The notes below the pieces were generated by a model that did not search any database, was not told where the DNA came from, and saw only the letters and a list, made by a program, of their open reading frames with translations. Source: Polytrichum commune (taxonomy: Eukaryota > Streptophyta > Polytrichopsida > Polytrichales > Polytrichaceae). From it: DNA of 64,000 bases. A program made the translations under genes and the position numbers. Of this stretch, positions 24,871-34,862 are shown in pieces; the first letter of the stretch is position 1; each line of letters starts with the position of its first letter. The stretch covers positions 38,812,001-38,876,000 of the forward strand of contig OX485806.1 of the NCBI GenBank assembly GCA_950295325.1, written 5' to 3'.

Positions 24871-25637
24871 GGGCAAGTTTCCATGTAGATTGCTCACTCA
24901 CCAAATTCTAGTCTAAATAAGGACAAACTTGCTCAAATTTAGAGGGAAGTTGGTGGGATAGGGTATGCATGTGTCAACTACACCAAATATGATATTTAGT
25001 GTCACCCATTCTAATTGTCTTGCTCAATACTGATCGTAATTGCGGTATAGTGTCACCAACACTAAATTTTAACCCAACATTATTTGTCATTCCTTGTAAT
25101 TTTTTTGGGAGATTACATATGATACAATGTTGCTACTATCACTTACCAAGTGATTTGTCATCCAAAATTCAATTATCCATGACAAGATCTCATCACAAGT
25201 TGTTGACAAGAGAAGGGAGGGTTTTGGCCCATGGATGAACTCGTTCATCATTCATAAGAAGTGTCATCCGAAAAGTTACCATAGTGACATAAAATACCAT
25301 TGATATTAAATATCAAATTTATTGTAGCTACTCCCATCTTCTCAAATCCAAGCCCACCTACTAAAACTCCTCCCAGTTACCAAGGATGGAGTTCTAGACC
25401 AACATTGGTTCTCTTGAGTCTTCAACCAGTCTTAATCCTTCGGTGACCAGCACTTGTAAGCTAAAGATTCTTCAATGAACACATGGAAACCTACTGGCAT
25501 GTGTTCACAACCCTCCACATTCTAGTGGAGAACCAGAATATGGTTTAATAATGACTTGTGCTTAACTACATGTGAACACTTCCAACCCACTATTATCTAG
25601 AATTTAGTGGGCGAGTGCCCTGCATGAAAACTCACGC
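24871..25637. mobile_element. GGGTGAGTTT-family Harbinger-like MITE, copy A, with nested insertion
   Basis: Left end GGGCAAGTTTCCATG, right end CTCACGC followed by TTA. The interior matches copies at 25958-26362, 54626-55063 and (inverted) 56745-57796, with shared blocks such as AATCCTTCGGTGAC and ACCTAC/TGTGAACAC. Copy A is split by a TA-flanked MITE at 24981-25324; copies B and C lack that insert, which confirms the boundary. Confidence 0.75.
24981..25324. mobile_element. TA-flanked MITE nested in copy A
   Basis: Starts CACCAAATATGATATTTAG; the other end reverse-complemented is CAATAAATTTGATATTTA. TA flanks both sides (24979-24980, 25325-25326). Same family as 5023-5395. The uninterrupted site is visible in the sister element at 25958-26362, around its GCCCACTAGCTACTC block. 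Confidence 0.75.
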
Positions 25638-25957
25638 TTAATCAAGTGAACTTACTATAGCAAGTAATGAATGCACTTATTCTTGGCCCAAGATGTGTGC
25701 TGAAAAGTACAACAAGCTACTTTGGCCGGTGTACGTAACTTGTTACTATTGGCAGCAGTTTTGAGCAATCAGGTATGAATATTTGACATGGCATTCGCAT
25801 CCCAGCATGCAGTCGGTGAAGCACTTGGATGCACATGACGATATCATATGCCGAACTTGGACCCACATTATTATAAAAAAGAAATACATTTTTTAATTCA
25901 AATTTACATATATGAAAAAAAATTGATCCACCAGGTGACTCAACATAACATAACTAA

Positions 25958-26362
25958 GGGTGAGTTACTATTTCCACGTAGGACACTCGTCCACCAGATT
26001 TTAGTGGGAATAAGGACAAACTCACCCAAATGCAACTGGAATATGGTGGGGTAGGGTTTGTATGTGCCCACTAGCTACTCTCATCTTCTCGAATCTTAGT
26101 CCACTTACTAACCTCCTCCTCCAAGTCAAGACCTCCTCTCCCTAAAACTGGACTTTAATCCTTCGGTGACGAGCACTTGTAGGTTGACAAACACTTCAAT
26201 GGACGCATAGAAGTCTAGCAGCCCATATCCACGGCCCCCCCGCATTCTAGTAGGCCACGAGAATGTGGTTGGTCGGCGGCTTGTGCTTTATCTACATGGT
26301 AACACCTCCAACACATTGTTATCTAAAATCTAGTGGGCGAGTGGCCTACATGGAAACTCACC
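25958..26362. mobile_element. GGGTGAGTTT-family MITE, copy B (uninterrupted)
   Basis: A 405-bp unit with inverted ends GGGTGAGTTACTATTTCC and GGAAACTCACC, flanked by TAA and TTA. It gives the uninterrupted version of the family for comparison with copies A and D. Non-coding. Confidence 0.75.
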
Positions 26363-26365
26363 TTA

Positions 26366-28056
26366 CAACAAATACATGATGGTCTTTTTTGAAAGAAAGT
26401 GATTGTGATTAGAAAACTCCAATAATTTACAGTTCTTTGTCGAAAAGGTCACAGTACATAGCATGAGTGCTCCTCATAAACGAGGATTTCTGGATTTAAA
26501 GGAACATTATGCTCATGTAATACCTAGTCCCACAATATGCAACCAGAAAGTTGTGGAATGTTATGAACACATTGATGAGATGTGCAAATGTTGTTAAATT
26601 AGAGTGGGCCACACTAATGTTGACATGTTCATAGTTGAGAGTGTGGAAACATGACGGGTTATGAATCAACAGACATGATAAACTTGAGATCTACATGAGG
26701 TGGGCGGCTTTAGCATCGAGTTCTAAGGCAAAAGTGGTAAGCAATTTTGTATGCCCACAAATGCTCCCCTCCATCGTAGACCCCGAATTTATGCCCTCAA
26801 AAACTCTTGGGGTATTTCCATGAGAGGGGGTAAGAATGTGTGTAAATGTGCACTTTCTCATCATTTTATTTTTTTTCATTCACACCGTAGGGTCCGTCTC
26901 CTTTTCTTTAACATACCTCACAACTTGCGACCTTCGGACTGGAGAAATTTGAAGACTTTAAGCTTCAATGAACCTTAATGACCACATCCTCACCCATGAA
27001 GCCAAAAGAGTAATTTGCATCATGATCCCCGGTTCGCCCCATGGAACTTGACCCTTATTGACCCTTTATTGGCACTCCCAATTCTGATCACAATAGAACC
27101 TGAAATGGGTCGTTTATTTTGAGCACAAAGGTCTAATCTCATCGTAAGGCCTCTGCTCCAGCACTCACTTCTCATCAGTGAAAAGTATCTAAAAAGTTTG
27201 CAGAGAAAATAATTATAATGCTAGGACACCACACCAGGCTCCTGACCCCAGTGAATGTTGTGCAAGAATTAAGGTCTGTCAATTTCAAGATAAAGTGAAA
27301 TTCCATATGTCGGAAACAGAGCAGTACGAATCTACAATTCTTAGTTTTAAAAGCAGCAAAATGGCACCAGTCAACGACACTCTCCCCAGTTCTCATAAAT
27401 TTCCAGATAAATTAGAAGTCGGGTTCAGTCAATTGTAGGCAGAAGGGAATTGTGGCATGTGAACATACCTCTCATCAATCCATGGTAAAAACTTGCCTCA
27501 AAGTTCATTGTTAATTCATCTCCCAATGTCCCTCACTAGACTACTTCAGGATCTTTGAAGTTAATTCCAGTGTCAATTCAACTTTTGAGAATAATCTCCT
27601 GGCTACATGCTATCTAGAGTGTTATTCTCAAATGATAAAGAGGTACGCTCTTATGCTTTGCCTCATTGGTGTAGCAAAACATAAATCCACTCTTTAAGAA
27701 ATGTATAACATTAGTCTGGAAGTTGCAAATCATCAATGACCTTGTTTGTGCTCCATCACAAGAGAATGCATGCCCAATAAGTTGGAGGCCCACTCCGCAC
27801 GGACATGACTTGAGCAGGACATGGCTTCTAGGATATTGACACAATCCAAACAAGTAGCATATCATCAAGACCCCACTCCAAAAAACTCCCTTCCCCTATG
27901 CACAGAGCTCCCTCGAACAGATGTGATAGACTGAAACACCAACACCATCTTCAACTCTTGCAAGAGAACAAATCATACCCATATTACAAATTCAACTGTC
28001 AAGGTTCTCTAGCACTGGGATGCAATTGTGCAATCTCTAGAAATAATCAATGGCCA
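26366..28056. other. Intergenic stretch, nothing firm
   Basis: Composition from about 26.7 kb rightward is somewhat less AT-rich, but the short frames on both strands (for example 27175-27396 and 27614-27868 on -) show no domain. It could include 3' sequence of the - strand gene at 29-30.5 kb. Confidence 0.4.
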
Positions 28057-28635
28057 GACTACTACATATATACCCATATATGATCAGACACACAACACAA
28101 AAGTTCGTATGACTGAATCTGTGAAGAGTAAAAGTCAAGCAGTTTGCATGTCAGGACATCTCTCAGACTGTTGAGCTTAACAAATTTGTGATACAGGAAG
28201 CTAGATCAGATCAACTGTGTTGATCACCATCAAGTCCTTCTTCAAAGATATGTTCACCTCATGCCATATCTAGATTGAGAACCTCCTGATAGGTATCTCC
28301 TCCAAAAAAAGATTCATTCCCAGGTGCAGACAGAAAAGACTACATGTATACCCACATATGATCAAAATCACAACATAAAAACTGGATTTGATTGAATATG
28401 TTGAGAAAAAGTACTACAATTTGCACAGGCCATCTTTTTCTCTCTTAACCTTGGCAAATCGAGATACAGGAACCTAGTTTACATCACTACATATAGAATA
28501 ATAACATTGAACAACTGTGATGATTCTCACCAAGTCCTTCCACAATCATACGTTCAACTATAGCCATCTAGACTGAGAACCTCCTGCAAAACACTTCATG
28601 CACAAGAATACCCATTCCTAGGTGTACAAACATCA
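28057..28635. repeat. Tandem duplication, about 280-bp unit
   Basis: The two units begin at 28057 and 28338 with GACTACATATATACCC-like sequence and share AAGTCCTTC and GAGAACCTCCTG blocks. They are diverged by roughly a quarter. They lie downstream of the - strand gene and may be in its 3' region. Confidence 0.7.
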
Positions 28636-28983
28636 AAGAGCTCACAGCAAGGAGGCACTCTCAAGAAGAGTACTGTAGAAACCCTAGCTTCTGCCATCTT
28701 TCAATCTCCCCTACACTAGTCAATTCACTCCATCTTGTGGAAAGATTAAGACACTTTCTAATATGGTAGCTGAAAGTTCAACATCACCTCTTTGACCTCC
28801 TAGTGAGCTCTAGTACAAAGACAAAAATTGACTTGCAAGGACAATCAGTAGACAACAGAATGATACTCTAAAATTCAAAACAGAGCAAACAGAGTCCTGT
28901 TGCTGATGAATCAATCTCTACGAGAAGATCCCGAAGACAAGTTTGTAAGAAACATATTATTTAGGCATATTGCTCTCCAGAGC

Positions 28984-29184
28984 TCAATGTTCTTGTGGGA
29001 GCACAGGAACTCTGGAAGTCTCAAGCAGCACGACCTCTGTTGAGAATCTTCTTGACATGAATCTCTGCTCTGGCGGAACCTGAAGTAATTCTGCAAGCAA
29101 AACCTTGCTTGTTTGCATCTGTGTAAGAATGATGCAAGTGAATTGACCAGTGTATCTACACATCAGGGCCGGCATGGGCATCAT
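28984..29184 (-). other. Open frame continuing after a TAG stop
   Basis: Directly after the stop of the upstream - strand gene, the same reading frame stays open for 66 codons, starting MMPMPALMCRYTGQF and ending VPVLPQEH. It may be 3' untranslated sequence that is open by chance, a C-terminal extension reached by readthrough or alternative splicing, or the remainder of a longer protein broken by one stop. Confidence 0.35.
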
Positions 29185-30542
29185 CTAATCTCTCTCAGCC
29201 AACATATGGCCCACGAAACTATGGTGCTGGTGCACGATATTCATCATCCTCGGTATCATTTCCACAAAAGGATCAGGAGGAAGAGGATCCATCACAAAAG
29301 GATCAGGAGGAAGAGGATCCATCACAAAAGGATCAGAAGGAAGAGGATCCATGATCACCATGCATTTGGGCAAGTCTCCCAGCATGGCCATTACTAGGTC
29401 ACCCTCTATGTTGACGTCAAGGTTTCCCCCTCCTCCTGCTGCTGCTCCTTCTTCTCCTTCTTCCTGAGCACCACCAGGGTTGGCTTCGTCCTGTCCATTG
29501 GGCTCCACAAGCTGCTCGTTAATGTCTACCAGACCCCCTTGGTGGTCCTGCCCCGTGTCTTGAGTACCTAGAGTACCTTGGCTCGAGAACGCTCCATCAT
29601 CTCTGCTAACATACATTAAAATGGAACATACATGAGAATTTCCCAATGCAGGAAGCACCACAGAGAAAACAGAGTATACATTTCAAAGAAAACACTTGGC
29701 TACTGCAACGCTCACAAGCAACCTGTTGATTGTACGAGTTGTTTGTGAAAAGTTCCCTTACAAAAACAACTCACACAGAGTGCACTCCACCACAGCAACC
29801 GAATCACTAGCTGCCACTCAGAAGGCATTGTACACCCTAATACAAGAAAAGAACAGCACTTCCACCTACAAGAAACCTACAAATGGCGGACCATCGCATC
29901 GACATGGCCTTCGCAAATCACACACACAGAGTACTCACGACAGAGTGACCTCCATCACAACAACTAAAATCGAGAGCTGCCACTCAGGAGGCATTGTAAA
30001 TCCATCCAAGACGGCAGCAGCACTTCAACTTCAAGAAACCTACAAACGGCAGGCCATCACATCGCTATGGCCTTTACGACGTACACACACAGTGCACTCC
30101 ATCACAACACTTAAAATCAAGAGCTGCCACTCTGAAGACATTGTAATTCTAATGCAAGAAGGCCGCAGCACTGCACCTTAGCAACACCAACAAAAGGGGG
30201 ACCATCACATAAATATGGCCTTCACGAATCACACGCACAACAGACTTTATCGATAGCGAAACCTAAATTTATGTGTGCACGTTACATAAAGAGAGGTAAT
30301 AATGAATTTAAGAGTAGTGTGGACACACAGAAGCGACTTCAGAAACTCTGAAACTCAGCCCCTCACCTAGCCCCAATACTGTCGCCATAGATGGGGTTGG
30401 GCGGGACGGAGTCGATGAAACCCTCCATACCGTGATGAGAAGCACTACCGTCGCCATTGCTGGGGTTTGGTTGGACGAAATTTTCGGGATCCTGCGTATC
30501 GTCAATAGGAGGATCCTCGGACTCATCCACATAAGGCTCCAT
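29185..30542 (-). CDS. Acidic protein with MDPLPPDPFV repeats, two or three exons
   Basis: Coding exons are inferred at 30542-30367 and 29602-29185. The donor reads CTAG|GTGAGG and the acceptor TTAGCAG|A; phases agree, giving about 197 residues. The first exon encodes MEPYVDESEDPPIDD... and is acidic and Pro-rich; the second has a Gln/Gly/Glu-rich stretch with a Gly run, then MDPLPPDPFV three times (a 30-bp DNA repeat), and ends ...HSFVGHMLAERD. No domain is recognised. An alternative upstream exon at 30831-30772 (MDSLASIGGGSRGFVEEHYY, donor GTAAGT) could join in phase to 30557. The 764-bp intron holds a minisatellite. The frame stays open past the TAG for 66 codons. Likely a small lineage-specific or hypothetical plant gene; function unknown. 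Confidence 0.55.
29266..29355 (-). repeat. 30-bp coding tandem repeat
   Basis: Three copies of a 30-bp unit, each encoding MDPLPPDPFV (one with Ser for Pro) in the - strand gene. The near identity at DNA level indicates recent slippage expansion. Confidence 0.9.
29768..30240. repeat. Intronic minisatellite, about 155-bp unit, three copies
   Basis: Units beginning near 29768, 29918 and 30081 share CACACACAGAGTxCTC, GAGAGCTGCCACTC and AAGAAACCTACAAA-type blocks. They lie wholly within the predicted intron of the - strand gene. The 161-codon + strand frame at 29696-30181 is an artefact of the array. Confidence 0.8.
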
Positions 30543-30771
30543 TTCGGACGCAGAGCTCTAAAACCCTAGTACTTCGCCGTCCACTTGCAATTTGCGTAAC
30601 TTGTGCACTTCTTCTCAAGAATGGCTTTCTACAGAACTCTACAGGAAGTGCGGCAGCGTCTGTGGGATGTCTGGGACTGTAAGAGACTGGCCAAATAAGA
30701 GTGGCGAAAAGGACGCCACAGAGTGAAATTTGTAGCCCCCAGAAGAAGCCTTCATCTAACACCCGACTTAC

Positions 30772-30831
30772 ATAATAATGTTCCTCCACAAACCCTCGAC
30801 TTCCACCACCGATGCTAGCCAACGAATCCAT
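30772..30831 (-). CDS. Possible first coding exon of the - strand acidic gene
   Basis: ATG at 30831 opens 20 codons (MDSLASIGGGSRGFVEEHYY) ending exactly at a strong GTAAGT donor. Splicing to an AG ending at 30558 would read into SSASE and then the MEPYVDE start in phase. The acceptor is weak (poor pyrimidine tract), so this may instead be a separate or untranslated exon. Confidence 0.3.
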
Positions 30832-31916
30832 TTCTACTTCTATTCAAGCTTTGAATGGGTCTGCTAAACTAGAGAGATGTTGTGCAGACAAACGAGTTTG
30901 CGGCCGACTAAAAACGCCACACGCCTAGGAAACACTACCGAACTCGCCAGGAAAGAAAGCCTTGGGGTTTCGGGCGGGGCTTCACCATGAAGGGGTCGGG
31001 CTTCGTTGAGAGTAGTCCCAGTCGTTCCTGCATCTGCATTCATCCAGGAAAGAAAAGTCTGTTATTCATCCTCCATTGTGTGGATCTACGATCGGAGAGA
31101 ACCAGCAGTTAACTTAGTTCCACATGAACCGGTTGAGTTTGAGAAATAACCCTGTTGAAGTTCATCAAGACTTCAGGATACTTAATTACCCATCATTTTA
31201 GAGGAATTTGTAGAATATACCCCAATTTAATAAAGGAAAACCAAAGGATGTCAACATGTAACCGATTGGACATGCAAACACATGGATCTCTGCCGATTAT
31301 ACCCAAAAATCTCCCCGATCACTGGTGTGGATAAAGGAATTTACCCAACCACTACAACTGATAGTTCACCCACACCTACTGGTGCGGGCCACCATTGAAT
31401 GGGTTCTACCAACACTATTTAAAACAGGTGGCTCTCATTAGTCAAATTGGAGCTAAAAGTGAGCTCTGCTAATAGAAGTCGTTTGCTAGTCGCCCACACC
31501 AATATGTTGTGAGACGACCAGATAACATTCAATGTAATTCTTGCAACTTCTACATGTCTAGGGGGGAAACAACTTCTTATTCTTCTTTTTCATTTTGGGT
31601 TTTTGGAGATGAAAGACAATTAGTACGTTGCCTACAATAGTTACTCTCGTATTTCTACCTAGAAAGCTACATATGGCTAGACTCATTGCATCTACCATAT
31701 ATGTTGACTTGGATAAGTGTCCCGGGACAGTTTTGGGCACAATTGATCAAGATCCTAATGTTTCCAAGTCCAACTGGTTACACGTTGACATTTTCCGGTT
31801 TTTCTTTCTTAATTTGAGATACATTTCATAGATTCTTCTTAAATGATGAGTAATTTTCCTAAACTCTTGAACTTCAACCGGTTCTTTCTCAAACTCAACC
31901 AATTCATTTGTAACTA

Positions 31917-32161
31917 CACTAAATAGTCTTATTTATGTGCCGGGTGGAAAATTAGTGTGGCCCACACTGATTTTCTAGTGAAGGTGGGATTAACATGTGT
32001 CCAAGACCCAAGTCTTCCCCTAAGTCTTCATAAAGACTTCCGACCAACACATTGAATATTAATTGTAGGACAAAAGTAGCACATATTAAAATAATCACCC
32101 ACGTTAATTTTCTACAAAAAAAAACAACTATTGTGACCCACCGTAATAAGACTATTTAGTA
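31917..32161. mobile_element. TA-flanked MITE, 245 bp
   Basis: Inverted ends CACTAAATAGTCTTATT and (reverse-complemented) TACTAAATAGTCTTATTA, with TA on both sides. One end shares the CACTAAATA core of the related TA-flanked units. Non-coding. Confidence 0.75.
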
Positions 32162-32164
32162 TAA

Positions 32165-32525
32165 TTGTCGGGTTCTCACCCATATAGATGTAGACAGGGA
32201 AATGAGGAGGTTGTGGGTTCTATTCCCCATGCCGGCGTGGTGCTCACCACCTTAGTCCACCCAACTATGGTGGGGGGTCCTTGGACCTTGTTGTATGGGT
32301 ACCTCAAAGCCCTTTGGGGGGATACCATGTCCGGTATCTTCAAGGCACTAGTGGCTAGCTAGGAACTAGTATAGTGTGTCACTATAGTGCCCATCCTCGA
32401 AAGGGGAGAGTAGTATTGCCCCAATGTCCCCTTGTCCAGTGGGCATCGGGTCATTGACATTACGAACGGACACTTTATTCACGCCGGCCCCTTGCTTAAA
32501 AGGGACCGGAGTTTCTATCTATCTA
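32165..32525 (+). mobile_element. Possible SINE-like unit
   Basis: GC-richer than its surroundings, with a box B-like block (GTGGGTTCTATTCCCC) near the left end and a pyrimidine-rich end (TTTCTATCTATCT). Box A is not convincing and no target duplication was found, so this is a weak call. Confidence 0.3.
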
Positions 32526-32933
32526 GACAGGGATCAAAGTTGTTGAGCTTATGAAACAAGCGGTTCAAATTCAAGACTTCATAAAATTACCAATTAATTT
32601 AAAGGAATTTGCAGAATAGTCCTCTATTTGGTAAAGAAAATCTGAAAGATGTCAACACATAACTGGCTGACATTGGAAACACTAGGATCTCGACCATTAA
32701 TGCCCAAAAATCTTGTCCACATAACTTCACTTCACCTTCTTCAGGAGGTGAAGTGAAGTTACTTGAGGATTAACCTGAATCCCAAGCTGGTCGTTATGAA
32801 GCACGTGAAAGTTGAAGCAGCTCCACAATTAAGTTGTTTGTCGTATCTGTTATATGTGTATTGAGCCTGCATGCCGAGTACAAACTACACTGTTTTGTCG
32901 AATCAGTATGAATTACCACTTGTTTTGTTTTTT

Positions 32934-33931
32934 TGTTTTTGTTTTTTTTAGAAAGAAGCCCAACAAAGCCAACGCCAAATGCGTTAAGAATCAAGAAAAC
33001 ACGTTCACATTGAGGGGAGGCAGGGCCCTTCAGATGCGAAACACTGCCACGTAAAAAGTAACGACCACATAAATCCACCACAGATAACCCACTGGACCCA
33101 CCAAGCCGAGGATAATCCCCACCCACTTGCCAAGGACATCGCCTACAAAGGAGTTGAGCTACCTAACTGCGTTGTCGCTTCCAATTCTAGGCAATATGTA
33201 AATTATTCCTCCTACAGAGAACATTCCTACACCCCACGTTTGGTCAACCTTGGAGCATGACCACGGTGGAGGAGATACTGACGTTAATTTGCTTGATCAC
33301 CCGTAGCCATGCCGCCTTTGTGTAGATGATTAGTTCGTCCCAAATCCGATGTTTGACCTTAGGCTCATGCCATTGTTCATGGTTGAACACTTTGTCGTTG
33401 TGTTCAATCCAAATGGTCCAAAGCGTAGGACCACACGTAAGAGGTGCTAAATTTTGATATTTTTACCGAATTTCTTAGGAATCCTTTCCCCAAACAAAGC
33501 TTGCTTCTAGCTAAGACTATCATATATAGTTGTTGGTTCTAACCCCACAGAGTTCATGCGTGATGAATGTGGCCCATCTCCACGCCCTCCTAGCTTGAAT
33601 GTAATCCCGAAATTTGTGTTTGACTGATTCGCTCATGTTCGGGAGGCAAAAAATACATTGTTTGGAGATAGACACCGGCATAATGTGAGCCATCCATTCA
33701 ATAATTGCCATTGCTTTGTGCTAGAAGGACCACATGAACGCAACTTCTTTACCAAACCGAAGTGGAATTTCATACCTTAAACCGATAGAACTTGTAGTTT
33801 CTTGGGAAATAACCCTGCCATTTATCCACCGTGTGTGTGGTACCCGGGTTCTTGTTGATAACTGAATCTCAACCGAACTTAATGATATAGTTAAGGAAGC
33901 AATATCCCTCTACCCAACACCAATGATCCGG
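32934..33931 (-). pseudogene. 3' end of an L1-like LINE, decayed
   Basis: Read on the - strand, the C-terminal zinc-knuckle region (CIFCLPNMSESVKHKF ... ARRAW, near 33660-33580) is followed by the motif-rich tail LWTIWIEHNDKVFN ... IWDELIIYTKAAW (33423-33310), both typical of the end of plant L1 ORF2. The unit ends in TTTGGCGTTGGC...GGGCTTCTTTCT and an A-rich tail (T-rich on +, 32925-32950). This tail explains the short LINE-end fragments elsewhere in the window. Several stops and frameshifts are present. The 5' side is cut at the hAT insertion. Confidence 0.85.
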
Positions 33932-33939
33932 GTCCCAAC

Positions 33940-34854
33940 TAGTGTTGAACGGGTATGTTGTAAAGTGCATACAGGGGAGGCCCGGTTTTTGAAATTTTTT
34001 TGGAAATGTAGAACATCGAGGTATTGATATTACAAAGGTTTTGTATTTTCAAGGTAGGGTATGTGTATGTGGTCTTGTAAAATTTCTTGAATTTTAGGGT
34101 ACGTGTTATGGTGTGATTTTTTTTCATATACCAAGGTGCCCAGTGCAAGGGTATGGTATGTCATTTTAAGGTTTTTAAGAGAGAATTTATTTAATTAATA
34201 ATTTAATTTAAAAAAAATCCAAAACAGATGAAGCATGAACTTGAGCAAACTGATCAAATTGAATCATGATTTGAATTTATCAAATTGTCATGCTTGACTA
34301 AGTATTGAATCGGATCAACATGGACTACTTCGACCAACATCAGTTTAATCAAACAAAGTTGAATTGATAAAAAAAATCAAACAATGCCCTCAAGCTAAAT
34401 CTCACTCTAGCTCACCCGCTGCAATCAACTCCTCTTCACTAAACTTGTTTAGCAAACACAAACCCTAGTTGTTATATGAAGTTGGTGCTTCAAGCAAAGA
34501 CAAAACGGAATTACCTCTTCTTGAAGGTGCAACACCCTCTCTCCCACATTAATCAACGTTGCTAGCTTAACCCCAGCAACAAAGCTCCACTACTTGTAGT
34601 ACGTTGTGCACACAACAAACCCGTACATCGCCGGAAGCAGGCATAATGAACAAAGACGTGCATGTTTAAGGGTTTCCAAGCTCATCGTTGAGCAAGGTAC
34701 GGGTTAGTGACCAGGTTTAGGGTTGGCAGTGAGTCCAGGGCCCGGGTAGGAACCTGGTATTTGCGCACTGCTTGGTAGTTCAAGCTGGTATCACAAACCA
34801 GTGTACATACCCTTTTATAGACCCGTGTGCGGGACAGATACCCGTTCAACACTG
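33940..34854. mobile_element. hAT-like element with 8-bp target duplication
   Basis: Ends TAGTGTTGAACGGGTA and (reverse-complemented) CAGTGTTGAACGGGTA. GTCCCAAC is duplicated on both sides (33932-33939, 34855-34862). CAGTG-type ends with 8-bp duplications identify hAT. At 915 bp with no transposase it is non-autonomous. It sits at the junction of two oppositely oriented LINE-derived sequences. Confidence 0.9.
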
Positions 34855-34862
34855 GTCCCAAC

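Larger units (their letters stand above)
31148..32720. repeat. Direct repeat pair about 1.4 kb apart
   Basis: 31148-31315 and 32549-32720 are similar in the same orientation, sharing TTGTAGAAT/TTGCAGAAT, GATGTCAACA and CCCAAAAATCT blocks. A short third piece with ATGAACCGGTTGAGTTTGAG lies near 52443. They are not convincing LTRs: TG...CA ends and primer sites are absent. Between them lie a TA-flanked MITE and a SINE-like unit. Confidence 0.45.

Noticed and set aside
29113..29397. + strand frame with HKRIRRKRI repeats
   Set aside because: Antisense shadow of the 30-bp repeat in the - strand acidic gene.
31148..32720. LTR pair of a small retrotransposon
   Set aside because: The repeats lack TG...CA ends, primer-binding and purine-rich tracts, and the interior holds a MITE and a SINE-like unit, not retroelement genes.
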